Source: Streblospio benedicti
Lineage: Eukaryota > Annelida > Polychaeta > Spionida > Spionidae
Assembly (NCBI GenBank): GCA_019095985.1
Contig: JAGTTF010005625.1
Location: 23,877 to 87,876, forward strand
Reading direction: 5' to 3'
Length of the DNA: 64,000 nucleotides
The translations under genes were made by a program, and so were the position numbers. This document shows, in pieces, positions 1 to 12,467 of the stretch. Numbering within the stretch: the stretch's first letter is position 1; each line of letters begins with the position of its first letter. Below the pieces are notes generated by a model. That model searched no databases. It worked only from the letters and a program-made list of their open reading frames with translations, and was not told the DNA's origin.

Positions 1-3000
1 TACCCAACGCCCCACCATTCCTGTCTGCTCCTTAAAGTTATATAACCATTTCAAGCTACCATGGTCGACGCGCGCCGTAAACGGCCTGCCCCAAAGATAA
101 TGTCGATAATATCTGCAGAAGTACACCAAGGCATAGCACTCGCGATACGTGCAACAATATCGCTGTTGAGCTGCGTTTAGCATTCGGGAGCCATAAGCGA
201 TCACCACTTCGCGACCGTCTTGTACTTGAGAAAGTACTGCCCCAATTGAGTATCCAGAGGCATCAACATCGAGGATGAAAGGGGCCTCGACGTCATTTAT
301 AGGGTACCCCAAAATTGGTGGTGAAATCAAGGCCTGCTTCAGCCGGTCAAAACTTTCTTGACATTCCTGGGTCCAATCAAACACTGCGTTTTTGCTAGTT
401 AACCTGGTCAGTGGCGCAGACACTTCAGCATAATTTTCTATGTACTTCCTATAATACCCTGTCAACCCTAAATAAGACCTCACGTCCGTTTTAGTGCGGC
501 ATGGGGGCCACTGGGCGACAGCCGACAGCTTCTCGGGATCGCACTCTATCCCGCGTCCCGAAACCAAGTGTCCCAAGAACGTTACCTCCCTCTGGTAGAG
601 ACTACATTTACTAGGTTTTAATTTTAAACCGGCCTCGTGGAGCCTACCCAATACTATTTTTAGGTTCTCAGTGGCCTCTCGGAAAGTTCGGGAGAAGATC
701 AAAATGTCATCTACATAACATAAGCAGATCTTATACTGGAGTCCACGGAGTACTCGCTCCATTAGTCTACAAAAACTAGCAGGCGCATTGCAGAGCCCGA
801 AGGGCATCACGGTCCAATGAAACAGCCCGTCCTGAGTAGCAAACGCTGTTTTATGTATGTCCCTGGGATCCATTTTGATTTGGTGGAAACCGGACTTTGC
901 GTCCAGTTTATGGAACCACGACGCGCCTGACATGGACTCGAGGCATTCCGAAATATTCGGTAGAGGAAATGCATCCGTAATCGTGATCGAATTCAGAGCC
1001 TTGAAATTGACACATAAACGAGGGGTTCCATCGGACTTGGTGACAAGTACAATTGGGCTACTATATGATGACGAACTGGGAGCTATAAGTCCATCTCTCA
1101 GGAGTTTTTGCACCTCCTGGCGGACTAGTTCCTGTTTTGCAAATGGCAATCGATAAGCTCGTTGTTTAATGGGTCTATCATCGCGGGTTTCGATCTTATG
1201 CATAACCCAATCAGTTACTCCCAACGGCTCACCATCTGCAGCGAATATATGGCCAAACTGCCTCAACATCTCAGCAGCATAGTCCCTATCGCTCCCTGTC
1301 ACATTCCCGCAACTCTCAAACAAACTTGCTAAGTGTGGTGGGACTATATTTGCTCTCCCTTCATTCATGGTGCAGGTTAGTTCTGTCAATTTTACATCTC
1401 GTGTTCTCACCAGCTTTGTCTCTTCGCCCCTAGAGCCACCTGAGAAGGCCACCACAGGCGCGCTGCTCTTGGCGCGGTCTATGGATATCTCAGCGGAGGT
1501 ATCTCCGAGTGTTCTTGTGACCTGACAATTACTGTTATCAGTGTGAGTTTCATCAACACTCACTTGTGTATCAGAGTGAGTTTTCTCAACACTCACTTGT
1601 GTATCGGAGTGAGTTTTCTCAACACTTATTTGTGTATCAGAGTGAGTGTCCTCAACACCCATTTGTCTTAATCTATGATCATCTTTATCAACACACACTT
1701 GTTTTATTCTATGATCAATCTTATCTACACCTGCTGGTTTTATTCTATGATCATCTTTATCAGGATGAGTTTTCTCAACACCCACTGACCTCCCTGATTT
1801 CTCACCAGTTTCCATACTTGGTTTTAAATTGGAAACTAACTCATCAGCATTTCCAGAGCCTGCCCCTTCGGGCTGGGTTCTGCTCTCCTCACTACTGCCA
1901 TCCAACAAATTTGCACAACTGTTCTCAATTTCGCCATCCCAGCCTCGGATGGTTGCACATACGAGTTCACAGGGGCAGCCATTGTCACTCCCCTCCCAAG
2001 AACAACCATTTTCCTCATCTAGACTTTCATCCTCAGTTTCCCATTCTGAATCTGATTCACATTGCCACGAAGTTTCCCAGTTACCACAACTTCCAAGGGA
2101 CCTGTCCATGCTGTTTACAGACCCCACTATTTGGCCCCCGGCTGCTTTTGTTTCATCAAACCGACTGAGTTCGGCCTCTGGATTTCTACTTTTATTTTCA
2201 CTCACTATACTAGGTTCCCCAGACCCGACAATCAGGCAGTCACTAGCCTGTTGTGGCCCCAAATTAGCATTCACCTCGTGTATTCTACCCGCCTCACCAG
2301 GCTCCATCACCAAACCACTTCTTGCCTGTGGTTCTTCACCACCTCGTAATTCTTCAATTGTATCAACCGGCTCACCCGTCTCATCATTAAAACCTCCCAT
2401 AGTTAAGTGTTCTATATTCAATCCAGCTGCCTCATCCCCCGATTTGCCTACTCCTATCGTGCCCCGACTACGAGGCCGGGAGTCAAGTTTAACCATACCA
2501 TTGTCCAATTCATCAAGTCTAGATTCCATCACCATACTCTCATCTCCAACCACGGAATCGTCCACACTAGAATGTCCCAATCGGGAAGTACCGACGTCCC
2601 TAGTTCTACTCGTATCATTAGATGACTGTATTTTCTCAACATCCACTCTATCTCCATTATTTAATTTACTTTTATCTACTTTCTTGGGAGTTTGTTCATT
2701 GGCCAAATCTGCTCTAGATTCACTGGCCTCACAATGTTCCATTTTTGCTATTTGCATCACCAAGTTGGGCTTATACAATTTAATAGATTCATCATTTAAG
2801 GTTAATACCCCACTGCTCAAATTTAAACTACTGGTCTTGGTAGATAGAAAACCCATTCCCAATATGCCAGTTGTTCGTGGCAAGTTGGCCACGAGGAATG
2901 GAACTTCCAGCTGTTGATTGCCTACGCACAAATTAAGTACAGCCTCCCCCAAGACTTCCAGTTCTGTCCCACTGGCACCAAATAAGCGTATATTGGTCAA

Positions 3001-3215
3001 CCTCAGTGGGCCTCTGGTCTCTGGTTCCAATGATTCAAAAATCTTACTACCCAATATGTTACTGTTACTTCCAGAATCTAACAAAAAACTAATCTGCAAA
3101 TCCCCAATGTTTCCCCTCAAGTACCAACAATGTTCTGTAACTGTCATTCTTACAAATTCCAAAGTACCTGCCCCCGTGTCCTCGCACGCTGAAAGAAGGG
3201 GGGTGATTCCAGCGC
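1..3215 (-). mobile_element. pol region (protease, reverse transcriptase) of the gypsy element, partial
   Basis: On the minus strand an aspartic-protease signature (LDSGS) lies near 3,065-3,085 and the reverse-transcriptase catalytic motif YVDD near 690-700. Between them, at about 1,300-3,000, is a long acidic, low-complexity linker without a recognisable domain. RNase H and integrase would lie left of the window. The family uses this region to make the enzymes that copy its RNA into DNA. Treated as a fossil; the window does not show whether the whole of pol is open. Confidence 0.8.
1540..1800 (-). repeat. short tandem repeats inside the pol linker
   Basis: About three units of a 33 bp repeat (plus strand, each beginning TCAACACTCACTTGTG) run from about 1,556 to 1,660. 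They are followed by two to three units of a 36 bp repeat beginning TCTATGATCATCTTTATC. Both periods are multiples of three, so in the minus-strand polyprotein they give 11- and 12-residue repeats between protease and reverse transcriptase. Confidence 0.7.
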
Positions 3216-5630
3216 CTATTGGTTTAAAGGAGCCTGTCCTTTGTCACCTGGGGGTTGGAACCATTGATTACTTGGTTTGTTTGGGCAACTTCTAATCAAA
3301 TGTTGGTCAGAGCCACAAGCGAAACACAATGGTTTTTGCTGGTTTCTACCATAGCCCCCTGATTGTGGTCCCCAGTTCTTCCCACCATCATTTCTGTTCC
3401 CATAGTTTTGGTTGGTAGCATTGCCCATACCCCTGACCTGTCCATTCATGTTGTTATTTTGACCAACTTGAGGCTGAGAAGCCCCCCACCCTGGGTGTTG
3501 CTTGTTGAACCGAGGCCCATATGGGTACGGTGGACTCTGTCCGTAGAACATCTCACCATTTTGCTTGGGTTTTAGTTGCTGCAACTCTTCTCTTAATTGT
3601 TTGCCCAGGCCTTCTATAGCTTTCATAAGACTCTGTTCAGACTTACTTATTAGTTCCGATTCCGGCTCACCTTTCTCCTTCTGGGAATTGTTTCCTGTCT
3701 TCCCTTTGCCTGAGTTGCCTGGTTTGCTTGTCCCCACAGTGGTGTGATGGGATGGATTATCGGGGCCAGTAATCTCATTTACCTCATACACATTAGGCTC
3801 TGGCCGTTTACGTACCTGTTTCTCCGTAGCGCAAACATCATCAAAAGCTTCGTAGACAGTCGCCCTTTCAATCGCTTCCTCCAGTGTGGCTGGCTTATTA
3901 TTATGCAACATTTTTCTCATTTCTCGTGAGGGAAGTCCTCGTAGAAACATATCCACTAACATTCCTGCCGGTAGTTCCTGGTGCGGATAGGCTTTCTGAA
4001 TCAGCTTTCGGAGATCTCTTCCATAATCAGCAACACTTTCTGTCTTTTTGCACTCTCTCGCCCACAGCTTGGCGGCAAATGCCCCCGCCGAGCCTCTGGG
4101 TTCGAACCTCTTTTCCAGGGCAGCGACAATCTCATCATAATCCGTGTGGTTACGGACTGAGCTCAATACTGAGCCTGCTTCACCAACTAAGTTGGTGGCC
4201 AGGCGGAGCCCACACTCGCTGTACGTCCACCTGTTCAGCTTTGCGTGTGCATGGAACCTGGCCAAATAATCGTCAAGATCGTACTTGCCGTCATACTTGG
4301 GCGGGTCGCTAGCTGGCTTCATTGGTACAGGCCCATGCTGGTACCACAGGTAGTCAGTCAAAGCCGCCTCCGGGTGCTCGTTCCAGGGGGTCCGGGTGCG
4401 TTGTTCAGAGCGAGGACTATGTTCTCTTGGCAGAGGTGGAGTCCAAGAGGGTCTGGCCTGGTCGCTTCGGCAAGGTGATGCGCTTCTCGCTGAATCTTGG
4501 GAACGCTCTCGAGGTTGGGAGTCCCGGGAGGCTCGTCGGGTCATTGTTCTACCTCGCTGATAGCCGGGCTCCCCGTGCCAGTCTCGACCCTGTGATGACT
4601 TCTGTCCCTTCTCGAGTCTCGCCCCGGTGACAGAGCTTGATGCAGCCATAGCGGACAACTCTCGGACTTGGCTCTCCAGTCCATCCACCTGTAACTGTAA
4701 CCTTTCACTTATCCGAGCCTTCTCATTCAGTTGCTCTGCCAGTTCTATCATCTCCTGTTGTGCAGGAGTGTAGTCACTGAAAGTCACCTCAGTTTTATTT
4801 CCTGGCCTCATTCTGGGTGTCCCATCTCCCATTCCCTCGGGCTTGGGTGTGCTGTGTTTCAACACTGGTGTCAATATTGGGGCTCGCCGATCTGTGACTA
4901 CCTTCTCGACTTGATCTCTCAAGCTTTGGTTTTCTTTATTCAGCTGGTCACACGTCTCTCTGGTGTGTTCCAAACAAGAACGCTCCAAACGCAAGGTTGC
5001 GGCAAGGTCGTCTCTCTCTTCCTGGAGTGCCCGTACATCTCGTTGTTGCGCCATCACTTCTGCACTTAGTCGGCTATGTTCTTCTTGTAAGGAGGCCGTT
5101 TCCTTCTGTAGTGAGCTCATGGCATGACGTTGATCTCGCAGCGCCGTCAACAACTCGACTTTTTCCTCACGGAGGGCTTCTAATGCTGACATGCTCCATT
5201 GATCACCAATCAAAGTTGCTGGACCATCGTCCTTCAAACTCACCCTCCTTACGCCCCTGCGTTGCTGAATCTCAGGCTCGCTCACTAGAACTGGGCTTGG
5301 ATGGTTTAGCAATAGGTAGTACGGGACCCCCCGGTAGTTACATATTGGTTCAAGAGAAAACACATACCCCTCCTCATGACCAGGTTCCTGCTCCTTAGTC
5401 ATGTTGGTATTCTTACCTGGTTCACTCTCGCTCTCCAAGTTCCTTCCCATAATGGAACTGAACAGACTGGGCCCTTCGTGACGATGTCTTCGCCCCGTGA
5501 ACTCAATTTCACTTTCGTTACCTTGTTCGTAGTCTTCCAGTTCATGCTGGGTTGGTGCGGACGGAATCACGCCACCTACCTGATCTTGGCGAACATCCCC
5601 TTCAAGCTGGCTGAATTGTTGACTTGCCAT
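3216..5630 (-). mobile_element. gag region of the gypsy element
   Basis: One open frame of 804 residues on the minus strand. The first third is charged and coiled-coil-like (many E, Q, L and R at about residues 140-260). The middle, about 430-600, resembles a retrotransposon capsid (Retrotrans_gag type), with W and aromatic positions around DDYLARFHAHAKLNRW. Near the C-terminus a Gly/Asn/Gln-rich stretch leads to one CCHC zinc knuckle (CFACGSDQHLIRSC, about residues 772-785), the usual RNA-binding element of gag. It looks whole. The start is placed at the first Met after the long leader. Long plus-strand open frames over this area are only its shadow. Confidence 0.85.
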
Positions 5631-7483
5631 CTCCGGATTGTCTCTCCGAACTCTCCTACTTTCTATTCAATTTCTTAAAGACTAAGAATGCTCAACACTA
5701 TTACCCTTATTCTGCAGGCTGTGGATAATATCCCTTCTCACCCTTTAACTTCAGTGAAGTTAAAGTTTGCCTTGAATTTTGGTGTAAATTCAAGTAAACC
5801 CAATGTGGATCCCAGTGGTAGCAAGTCTCCACTGAAACCTCTCAATATTCAGTTTTGAGGAAGGCTCCCAATTTCTATGAATAATTTCCACTGAAATTGT
5901 CAATGCTCAATTCTGAAAAACAATTTTACATAAACCTGGCACTCTAAACTTCCTGCTGAAGTCCAAAATGTCAAGTAACTTTAATTTCAATGGTCAAACT
6001 TCCACTGAAATTTTCAAATTCAGTTCTGAAACTAGTTACCCAATTGTGGTCTCAATTTATCTATCTTAGTTCTATATTTCTAATTGTCAGTCTACTTTGC
6101 ATTCACTACTGTCTAGATCTGTTTGGCTTATTTTCTTATTTTCAACAATTTTAGCTTAACTTTGACTCAATATTGTCTAATTCAATTTTGTTCTTATAAT
6201 CTCTTTTTTGTTTTATTTTATTCTTTTATTATTACTTTAAAAATTTCTTTTTCTAACTTGCTTTTGCCTTATCTGTCAGCCCCTCACAACCCCACCAAGG
6301 GAAATCCTGATTTTGTTTTGTTTTGTTTCCAAACCTAAAAATTTTTGAGGCTAGTTAAATTGGCAGTTTTATTTATTCCAATTTCAATCCACTGGCCTGT
6401 TTCTATCTAAGATTTCTTATTTAATCCTTTATCAGTTTCTATTTCCACACCCACCTGAAATTTGGACTCACAAGTATAATATTGTAACTATCAAATTATC
6501 CTTATGATGGGTCACTGTACTGATGTGTTACACTATGCACCCGACTAATTGTCAATTTCCACTTGACACTGCACTGTTGTATTCCACAATGCACACGCCT
6601 AAATTTCAATCTCCACCTACCACTGTACTGATGCGTCCACGATGCACCCGCAACAGACCAGCTTTAACCAATTTCCTGGCAAAGTTCCAACTTTTCGGCT
6701 ACTTCCCAGATCAGATGAAAAGTGTATATTTGCTCAACCACAGTTTATGGGAGAAATGTCAAAAAAGGTCACCACCACTGGGGATCTCTGTGACAATTGC
6801 ACCTTGTTTATAAAGATATTGTGGAGACTTTTCTCACACTTTGGTGGATGGATTATTCCCTAAATTTAAACTTCTAATTCTTTTTCTTAATTCTAATTTA
6901 TCTCTCTGTTCCTTATTTGTTTTGAGTTTTGTTTTTACCTTATTTTGTTATTGAAATTTAAATTGAATATTTTCTTACTGTGTGTTCTTTCAAATCACAA
7001 CAAGTATATTCTCCTCTTTCAATGAATTACTTTAGAATTGATTATCTCTAATTTACACAACTGTCTTCTTTATAAGAAAGCACTTATCAGTTTTGGCTTC
7101 TAGGTTGCTGTCTCTGACTGATAGCACCCTACAGGGGTGGATTGCTGTCTATTGTGTGATTATCAGTTGCTTCCCTCTAGCTATGATTTTTAAGGCTTCT
7201 AATTCTTATTGAAATGGCTTCTAACACCTCTTGAGTTTTAAATAGGGATTTTGGTGGATAATTTTATTTGGCTTTTTTTTTTTTTTTTTTCACACAGGAG
7301 AATGACTTGTTTGCCTTTTGTAAGAATATTATCCTGCCAGTTAAGGAGTTTTAGGCTTCTTTTTAATATATTATGCTTCTTTTCGACTGATTAGTGTCCA
7401 AATATCAGTTACTAGTCTCAATTTCCAGAATACTATTGATGAAACCTCCAGAAATCGCAATCCTAAGCTCACGGCACCAACTA
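5631..7483 (-). mobile_element. untranslated leader of the gypsy element
   Basis: 1.85 kb with no credible coding frame between gag and the primer site. It holds diverged short repeats built on CCACTGAAATT (about 5,740-6,050) and three ~60 bp repeats containing CACTGTACTGATG (about 6,500-6,660). Confidence 0.6.
7469..7479 (-). promoter_or_regulatory. tRNA primer-binding site of the gypsy element
   Basis: On the minus strand TGGTGCCGTGA follows a few bases after the TG...CA end of the LTR. TGG at this place pairs with the CCA end of a tRNA, as in other LTR retrotransposons. The tRNA species was not determined. Confidence 0.7.
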
Positions 7484-9166
7484 TGTGACGATCTAGGGGT
7501 CGCGTTATGAATATTTTGGCCAAATCTCAGTTAGTCACACAACGAGCCCAATCACTGAGGATTTTTATGTGATCGTAAGAGCGATCCTAGATGCGGGCTA
7601 TCGAACTAGAATTTCAGACAATAGGTTATGTTCTCTACCAAAAGTGGACTAATTACTAAGTTAGCTGTGGAATGAGCTAAGTGACCAATTAAATGTGATT
7701 AAAATTCTTGATAATCCTCTATATTAGAATTTAAAGGTGTACTCCTCGTTGTGAATATTTTTGTTTTTAAGTATCCTTTAACTCTAACCTTTTATTCTGG
7801 ATCCTATCATTTAAGTAACTCTGTGTAAATTTTAAGAGTGGTTTGTCAGGGACAATCTCAATATGACTCAAGTGAGGAAATTATCTGATGAATAACTTTT
7901 GGAAAATTCTTGCTAGCTTTTAGTTTCAAATAAAAGAAATAAGACAACTTCAAATTTCCCTCTTAGAATTTATTTACTGAGATCAAACTTCAACTTTATC
8001 ATAAAAATTAATATTTGTATCACAATAGTTTGACCCTGGCCAATTATGTATTACTCACACATTCAGTTCTAAGTAAAATGAAACCTTTAATTTCTAACAA
8101 ACCTAGTAAAATAGCATTTACTTATATGACATAGGATTTACTTTGTAAACTAACTGGAGATTTTCTAGCAACCTTAAATTAATAGTAAACTAACAATTGA
8201 ATAATTCTTTGTGCAATTCAACCTGATGTTTTATCTTTCTCTAATAGACCTCTTAATTTGATTTCTCCCTTTTGCTCACTGTGGTGGGCAGTCTCAAAAA
8301 CTAATTAAATGACCCTTCAGATTAGTAGTTTTGGATTCACCCAAATTAAGTAATAGAAAGCCAAAATTGTGCTAAACAGGGGCTCTAGGATTTTTATTCC
8401 CTCAAATTTAATTTCCACCAACAAGACCTCTGACAAGGTGAGTAAGAAGTGCTCTGTCCCTTCAATTTTGTAAGCCTTGAGCACATGTATTCTATGGCTC
8501 ATCTGAAGAACCCCAATTAAGGTGGTAATGGGCTGACAGCACCTGGCTTAACTTTTAACTTAGAATTTAAATATGCCTAAATCAAGGTTATAACAAGTAT
8601 TCTTGAACCGATCAGCTATATAGTTAGAATATAAGAAACTTTATTACCTTTCTAAAATGTCGCGCAAATTATCCAACTCCAAGAAAATCAAACTGCTTTT
8701 AAACACGAAAATGAAACTTACTACGGCAACGCACAATGCAAACGATGTAAAACGACTGGGTTGCGGGTATCTTGAGCGCTGTTGAGAGGTGGGGCCGTGC
8801 TTTTATACCCCCCCGGGACTGTGCCCTGGATCAGGTCCCCTCCAATGAGGTGCCCGCTATCTAGACAAGTAGCCAATAGAAATAAGAAGGTGTAATCGGT
8901 GTAATCCCGAAGTCCGCTAGAAGGACAAACCCATAAAATGACACAAGACTAATTGTATTACACTTAGGTCATTGAACCCCCCGGGCCAATGTCCGGCTTT
9001 GGTAACAGCATGACGTAAGTTTCCACCAATCGCAGACGGGGTCATGTTCTGCCTCGTTTTGATACGCAAAATGGCGGACCTTTTCAGGAAGTGTTCTTAT
9101 TTTTACTAGTTATAACTAAATTATACGCAGATCCTACATTTAATAACTAACTTATGCGGATATTCA
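7484..9166 (-). repeat. 5' LTR of the gypsy element
   Basis: The inner end is clear: plus-strand TGTGACGATCTAGG at 7,484, directly beside the primer site. The outer end is a proposal (CA at 9,165-9,166, just before D4 begins), giving about 1.68 kb. The partner LTR is outside the window, so neither the length nor the age from LTR divergence can be read here. Confidence 0.55.
8801..8807 (-). promoter_or_regulatory. TATA box in the LTR
   Basis: On the minus strand TATAAAAGC lies in a GC-rich patch (GGGGGGGTATAAAAGC), about 360 bp inside the proposed LTR edge. This is where an LTR Pol II promoter is expected; transcription would run leftward. Confidence 0.55.
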
Positions 9167-9170
9167 GATT

Positions 9171-10465
9171 TTCATGCAAAGATCTAGTCACTTCTTTATT
9201 TTTAGTTCTATAGCAGGTAAAAAACGAGGTGAGTATATGGATAAGAAATTACATGTATCAAAGCCATAAACTAAGAATATTATACTAGTATTATTTTCTA
9301 TATGCCTAAAATACTATCATATTTTTAGAGAAAATTCATGCACACAGAAAGTTCCTACTTTATGTATATATTCACAGACTCATATTACATCTGTAAATAT
9401 ACTGTGGCACGTTTATTTGCTTTTAGTATACATTGAATATAACATTCCTTAAATTTGCATAGTTATTAAATCATACATACAAAACAAACAAAAACACAAT
9501 AAATGTAATATATAGCTCAAAATATAGCTGGTCCCCTTTTGGGACTCTGGATATTAGTGAAGAATATAGAAAGCTACAGGAAATTCTTGTCTGATTTTTA
9601 TAAAACTTTCACAAGTATTAGGGCATGTGTCTAAATGTATATGGACAAATGTTGGCCAAAGGTACACTGAAATCTAAGAAATTGTTGAATTGAAGCATCC
9701 TATGAATTTTCATGACAATGACTGGAATAGCTTTCCCTCAACTGTGCTTACAACCCACAAACTGAGCATAAAAGTAGTATATACATATTCTTCAAACCTT
9801 AATAACTTTCTCAAAAGTTGGGTGAAAATTAAAATCGGAGATTATTTTTTGCTCATATTCAACATATTCACGGATCACGACACAAGGCTACAGCTATGAT
9901 TAAGGGTGTCACACAGTGAGCCTGTTTATTGAGGACCTAAGCAAAGCTAATTCCGCGTGGGTTTAGACAAGTGTCTCCACTTCTCTCACAGCAGCTTATT
10001 ACAATATACATTCCGTGTGTGTTTACAAAATGGCGTGAAAAAAAATGGCCATGAAAGAAGCAATAAAAACTGTACACTTTATTTGTTTCATCGTCCATTA
10101 CAGCTACATATTATAATATAAAACTTCAAATCTTATAATAAAAAGCAAGTTGTACAATTACACTGATAACTTCTCTAAAATAAACTAGTTAGTTTGTGTG
10201 CAAAAAATGCTGTGCAACATTCTCCAGAGGCAAGGATGTCCCCGAGTGGTCGGCCACAAAATTAACAACCTACTGCAAATATAAGCAGACAAAATGTCAG
10301 GACTAAACTTTTTTTTTTTACAAAATAATAAAAAGAACGGATGCAGTTAAATAATTTACACAAGATTCTACAGAATAATATACAATCATCTCAAAATGCA
10401 TTTCTTGATTTATCTAGCAAACAACATATAGCCTTGTTAAAATGATTAAAATGCTAGTAACCTAG
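9171..10465 (-). repeat. duplicated block, truncated copy D4
   Basis: This stretch is the reverse complement of about 25,380-26,640 (D1) and matches 43,640-44,790 (D2) in direct orientation, with small indels. It carries only the middle of the block and no GLYR1-like exon. On the left it stops at the gypsy LTR. On the right similarity ends soon after ATGCTAGTAAC at about 10,460. Confidence 0.85.
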
Positions 10466-12006
10466 TTAAAATACAATTGATTAAATATTGAATGAATTTT
10501 CTAAGAACAAGTTAAAAAAAAAAAAAAAATTGATTCACATTATGAATATCTAAGCCATTTATACTGAATAAAAATAACACTAGTTTTTGTATTTTTTATA
10601 CATAGTTCATAATAATGGCAAAATGCTTTTGAATAGATATGTTATTAGCTGAGTTTTTAAAACTGTTCAAATCAGAAAGTTACCCTCTCAATTCACGAGA
10701 TAGTGCATTCCCGGTTGGAAATTGTGGCGCAGCCCACATGGCAAATGCATTTTTTGTGACATGGAAACTCTCTCAATACGGCAGCAGGAGGAACACAGTT
10801 CAGAGATGGATGGAAATTGTTTCATTCGTTCATATTACACAAACATTCAAACATATACAAACTAGAAAGATGTTTGAGGAGCATTAAATTTCCCACCTCC
10901 TGCAGGATAATGTTTCTTGAGTATAATAGTATACAAAGAGATCTTTTTTTGCTTTGCTTTTTATTTTTTTAATTAAAGGAAATTTTAACCATTACTTTAC
11001 AAAAGAAGCAAGATATGTTTACATGTGATAATGTATATGAAAAAAATATAACACAGTAATTATTATTCTTAACATTAAACAGTATACAACATGTGCATTG
11101 AATATCAAGTATCAAAAAAAATTGTTTTGGGTGATCAATTATTTGCCACTATTTATAAAATTATTCATCGAAATATGAATTTTGTAATAAAAAATAAATA
11201 AAAAAATTCTATTCAAGAAGTTTCTATTCAAAAAGTATTGTTTTGGAGGCAATTTTACAGAGATGGTGACATGACTTATCCTGCACTTTGGAAGAAATTA
11301 TGAAACTTTGCTATTTAGGGTAAAATTGGCAGTTGAAAATTTTTGCTCCATGGAGCCAAGTGATTTGAATCTATATTTTTAGAGTCCAAGATTAGAATTT
11401 TACCCCATTTTTTCTTAAATTTAGATTCATTTTGACATTATTTGGCTGATAAGCTGAAATTTGGAACATATTATCTGACCACTGCCTACTTTTTATTTGA
11501 TACCAAAGTTAGTATGAACCCAATGATTTTAACTAATTTTTGAGTACAAAATTCTAAAGTTTACTCCATTTTTGTCTTTGATTTGGACAATAGTTTAGTT
11601 AAAGATATTAATAAAGAGATTGTAATTATAAATGTGATGGTTTATAGTCATGATTCAAGTCTTGTTCTCACGATTAATATTTTAAACCCCATCATTTGCA
11701 CACTTGTTGATCAATTGATCGCTACAAAATCGACAGCACATTCAGCACACAATCCTAATCACCACACTGTCACTCCCTTCCAACCAATGACCTTAACCAA
11801 ATTAACGTGAAGTTGCCACAGACTCAAGCGAGCATCAAAACCCACGGCCTACTGATTCCCAATAAAATATAAGTCCAACTCCCTATCCACTGCCATGGAA
11901 GATTCTACTAATTCTAAAAAAACCGTCACAGGAACTGGCTTCAAGTGGTCTTTTATGGAAGATTCAGTGAATTTAAAAAACTATTTTATTTTGAAATTCG
12001 GCATGC
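10466..12006. other. AT-rich DNA, nothing recognised
   Basis: No credible exon, RNA gene or repeat end seen. Short open frames here (for example 10,639-10,887) show no conserved motif and no compositional contrast with their surroundings. Confidence 0.5.
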
Positions 12007-12209
12007 AGCTTCTATTTCTGCTGCCTATCATCTAATGTGGTCTAAATTAAATATCTGTTGGTCCAACTACTATTTTGAATTTTGAATTTGATAAGGATAC
12101 TGTTATTATTGAAACATGTAGAAAGAGTAAATAAAATATATAAAACATTTGGACCAACAGATATTTACTGTAGACCAAATTAGAGGATAGGCAGCAGAAA
12201 TAGAAGATG
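12007..12209. repeat. hairpin / fold-back MITE
   Basis: The left arm, 12,007-12,068 (TTCTATTTCTGCTGCCTATC onward), is repeated inverted at 12,150-12,209 with few mismatches, leaving an ~80 bp AT-rich centre. No coding capacity. Superfamily not assignable without target-site evidence. Confidence 0.8.
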
Positions 12210-12467
12210 GAATAGAATAGTCTAAAAATACTGAGACTGCTAGGTGATTAGACTAGTCTCAGTGGCACCCAGGATGTGCCCTTGGGGGACTGTTTTTTTA
12301 ATTTTTAATTTTTTTGGGGTTTAGTTGTTGAAAAAAAAAAGGTTTTTTTTTTTTTTTTTCGGAAAAANNNNNNNNNNNNNNNNNNNNNNNNNNNNNNNNN
12401 NNNNNNNNNNNNNNNNNNNNNNNNNNNNNNNNNNNNNNNNNNNNNNNNNNNNNNNNNNNNNNNNNNN
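12210..12467. other. T/A homopolymer stretch and assembly gap
   Basis: Low-complexity T- and A-runs at 12,290-12,367 lead into exactly 100 N (12,368-12,467), which looks like a placeholder for a gap of unknown size. Confidence 0.95.

Larger units (their letters stand above)
1..9166 (-). mobile_element. Ty3/gypsy LTR retrotransposon, 5' part (fossil)
   Basis: Read on the minus strand the order is LTR, primer-binding site, leader, gag, protease and reverse transcriptase; the remainder lies beyond base 1. That order, with protease before reverse transcriptase, is the Ty3/gypsy layout. Gag looks whole and the pol part in the window shows clear family motifs, so the copy seems fairly young, but its state cannot be judged because integrase and the 3' LTR are outside. 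The right limit is inferred: block D4 starts at 9,171, and the last CA-type end before it is near 9,166. Confidence 0.85.

Noticed and set aside
857-5678. Many plus-strand open frames of 60-360 codons
   Set aside because: They lie antisense to the gag and pol frames of the minus-strand gypsy element, have no known motifs and are explained as shadows of those frames.
9690-9899. 69-codon frame repeated at 25.9, 44.2 and 51.7 kb
   Set aside because: It is identical in block copies because the block was duplicated; it has no motif, start context or codon signal of a gene.
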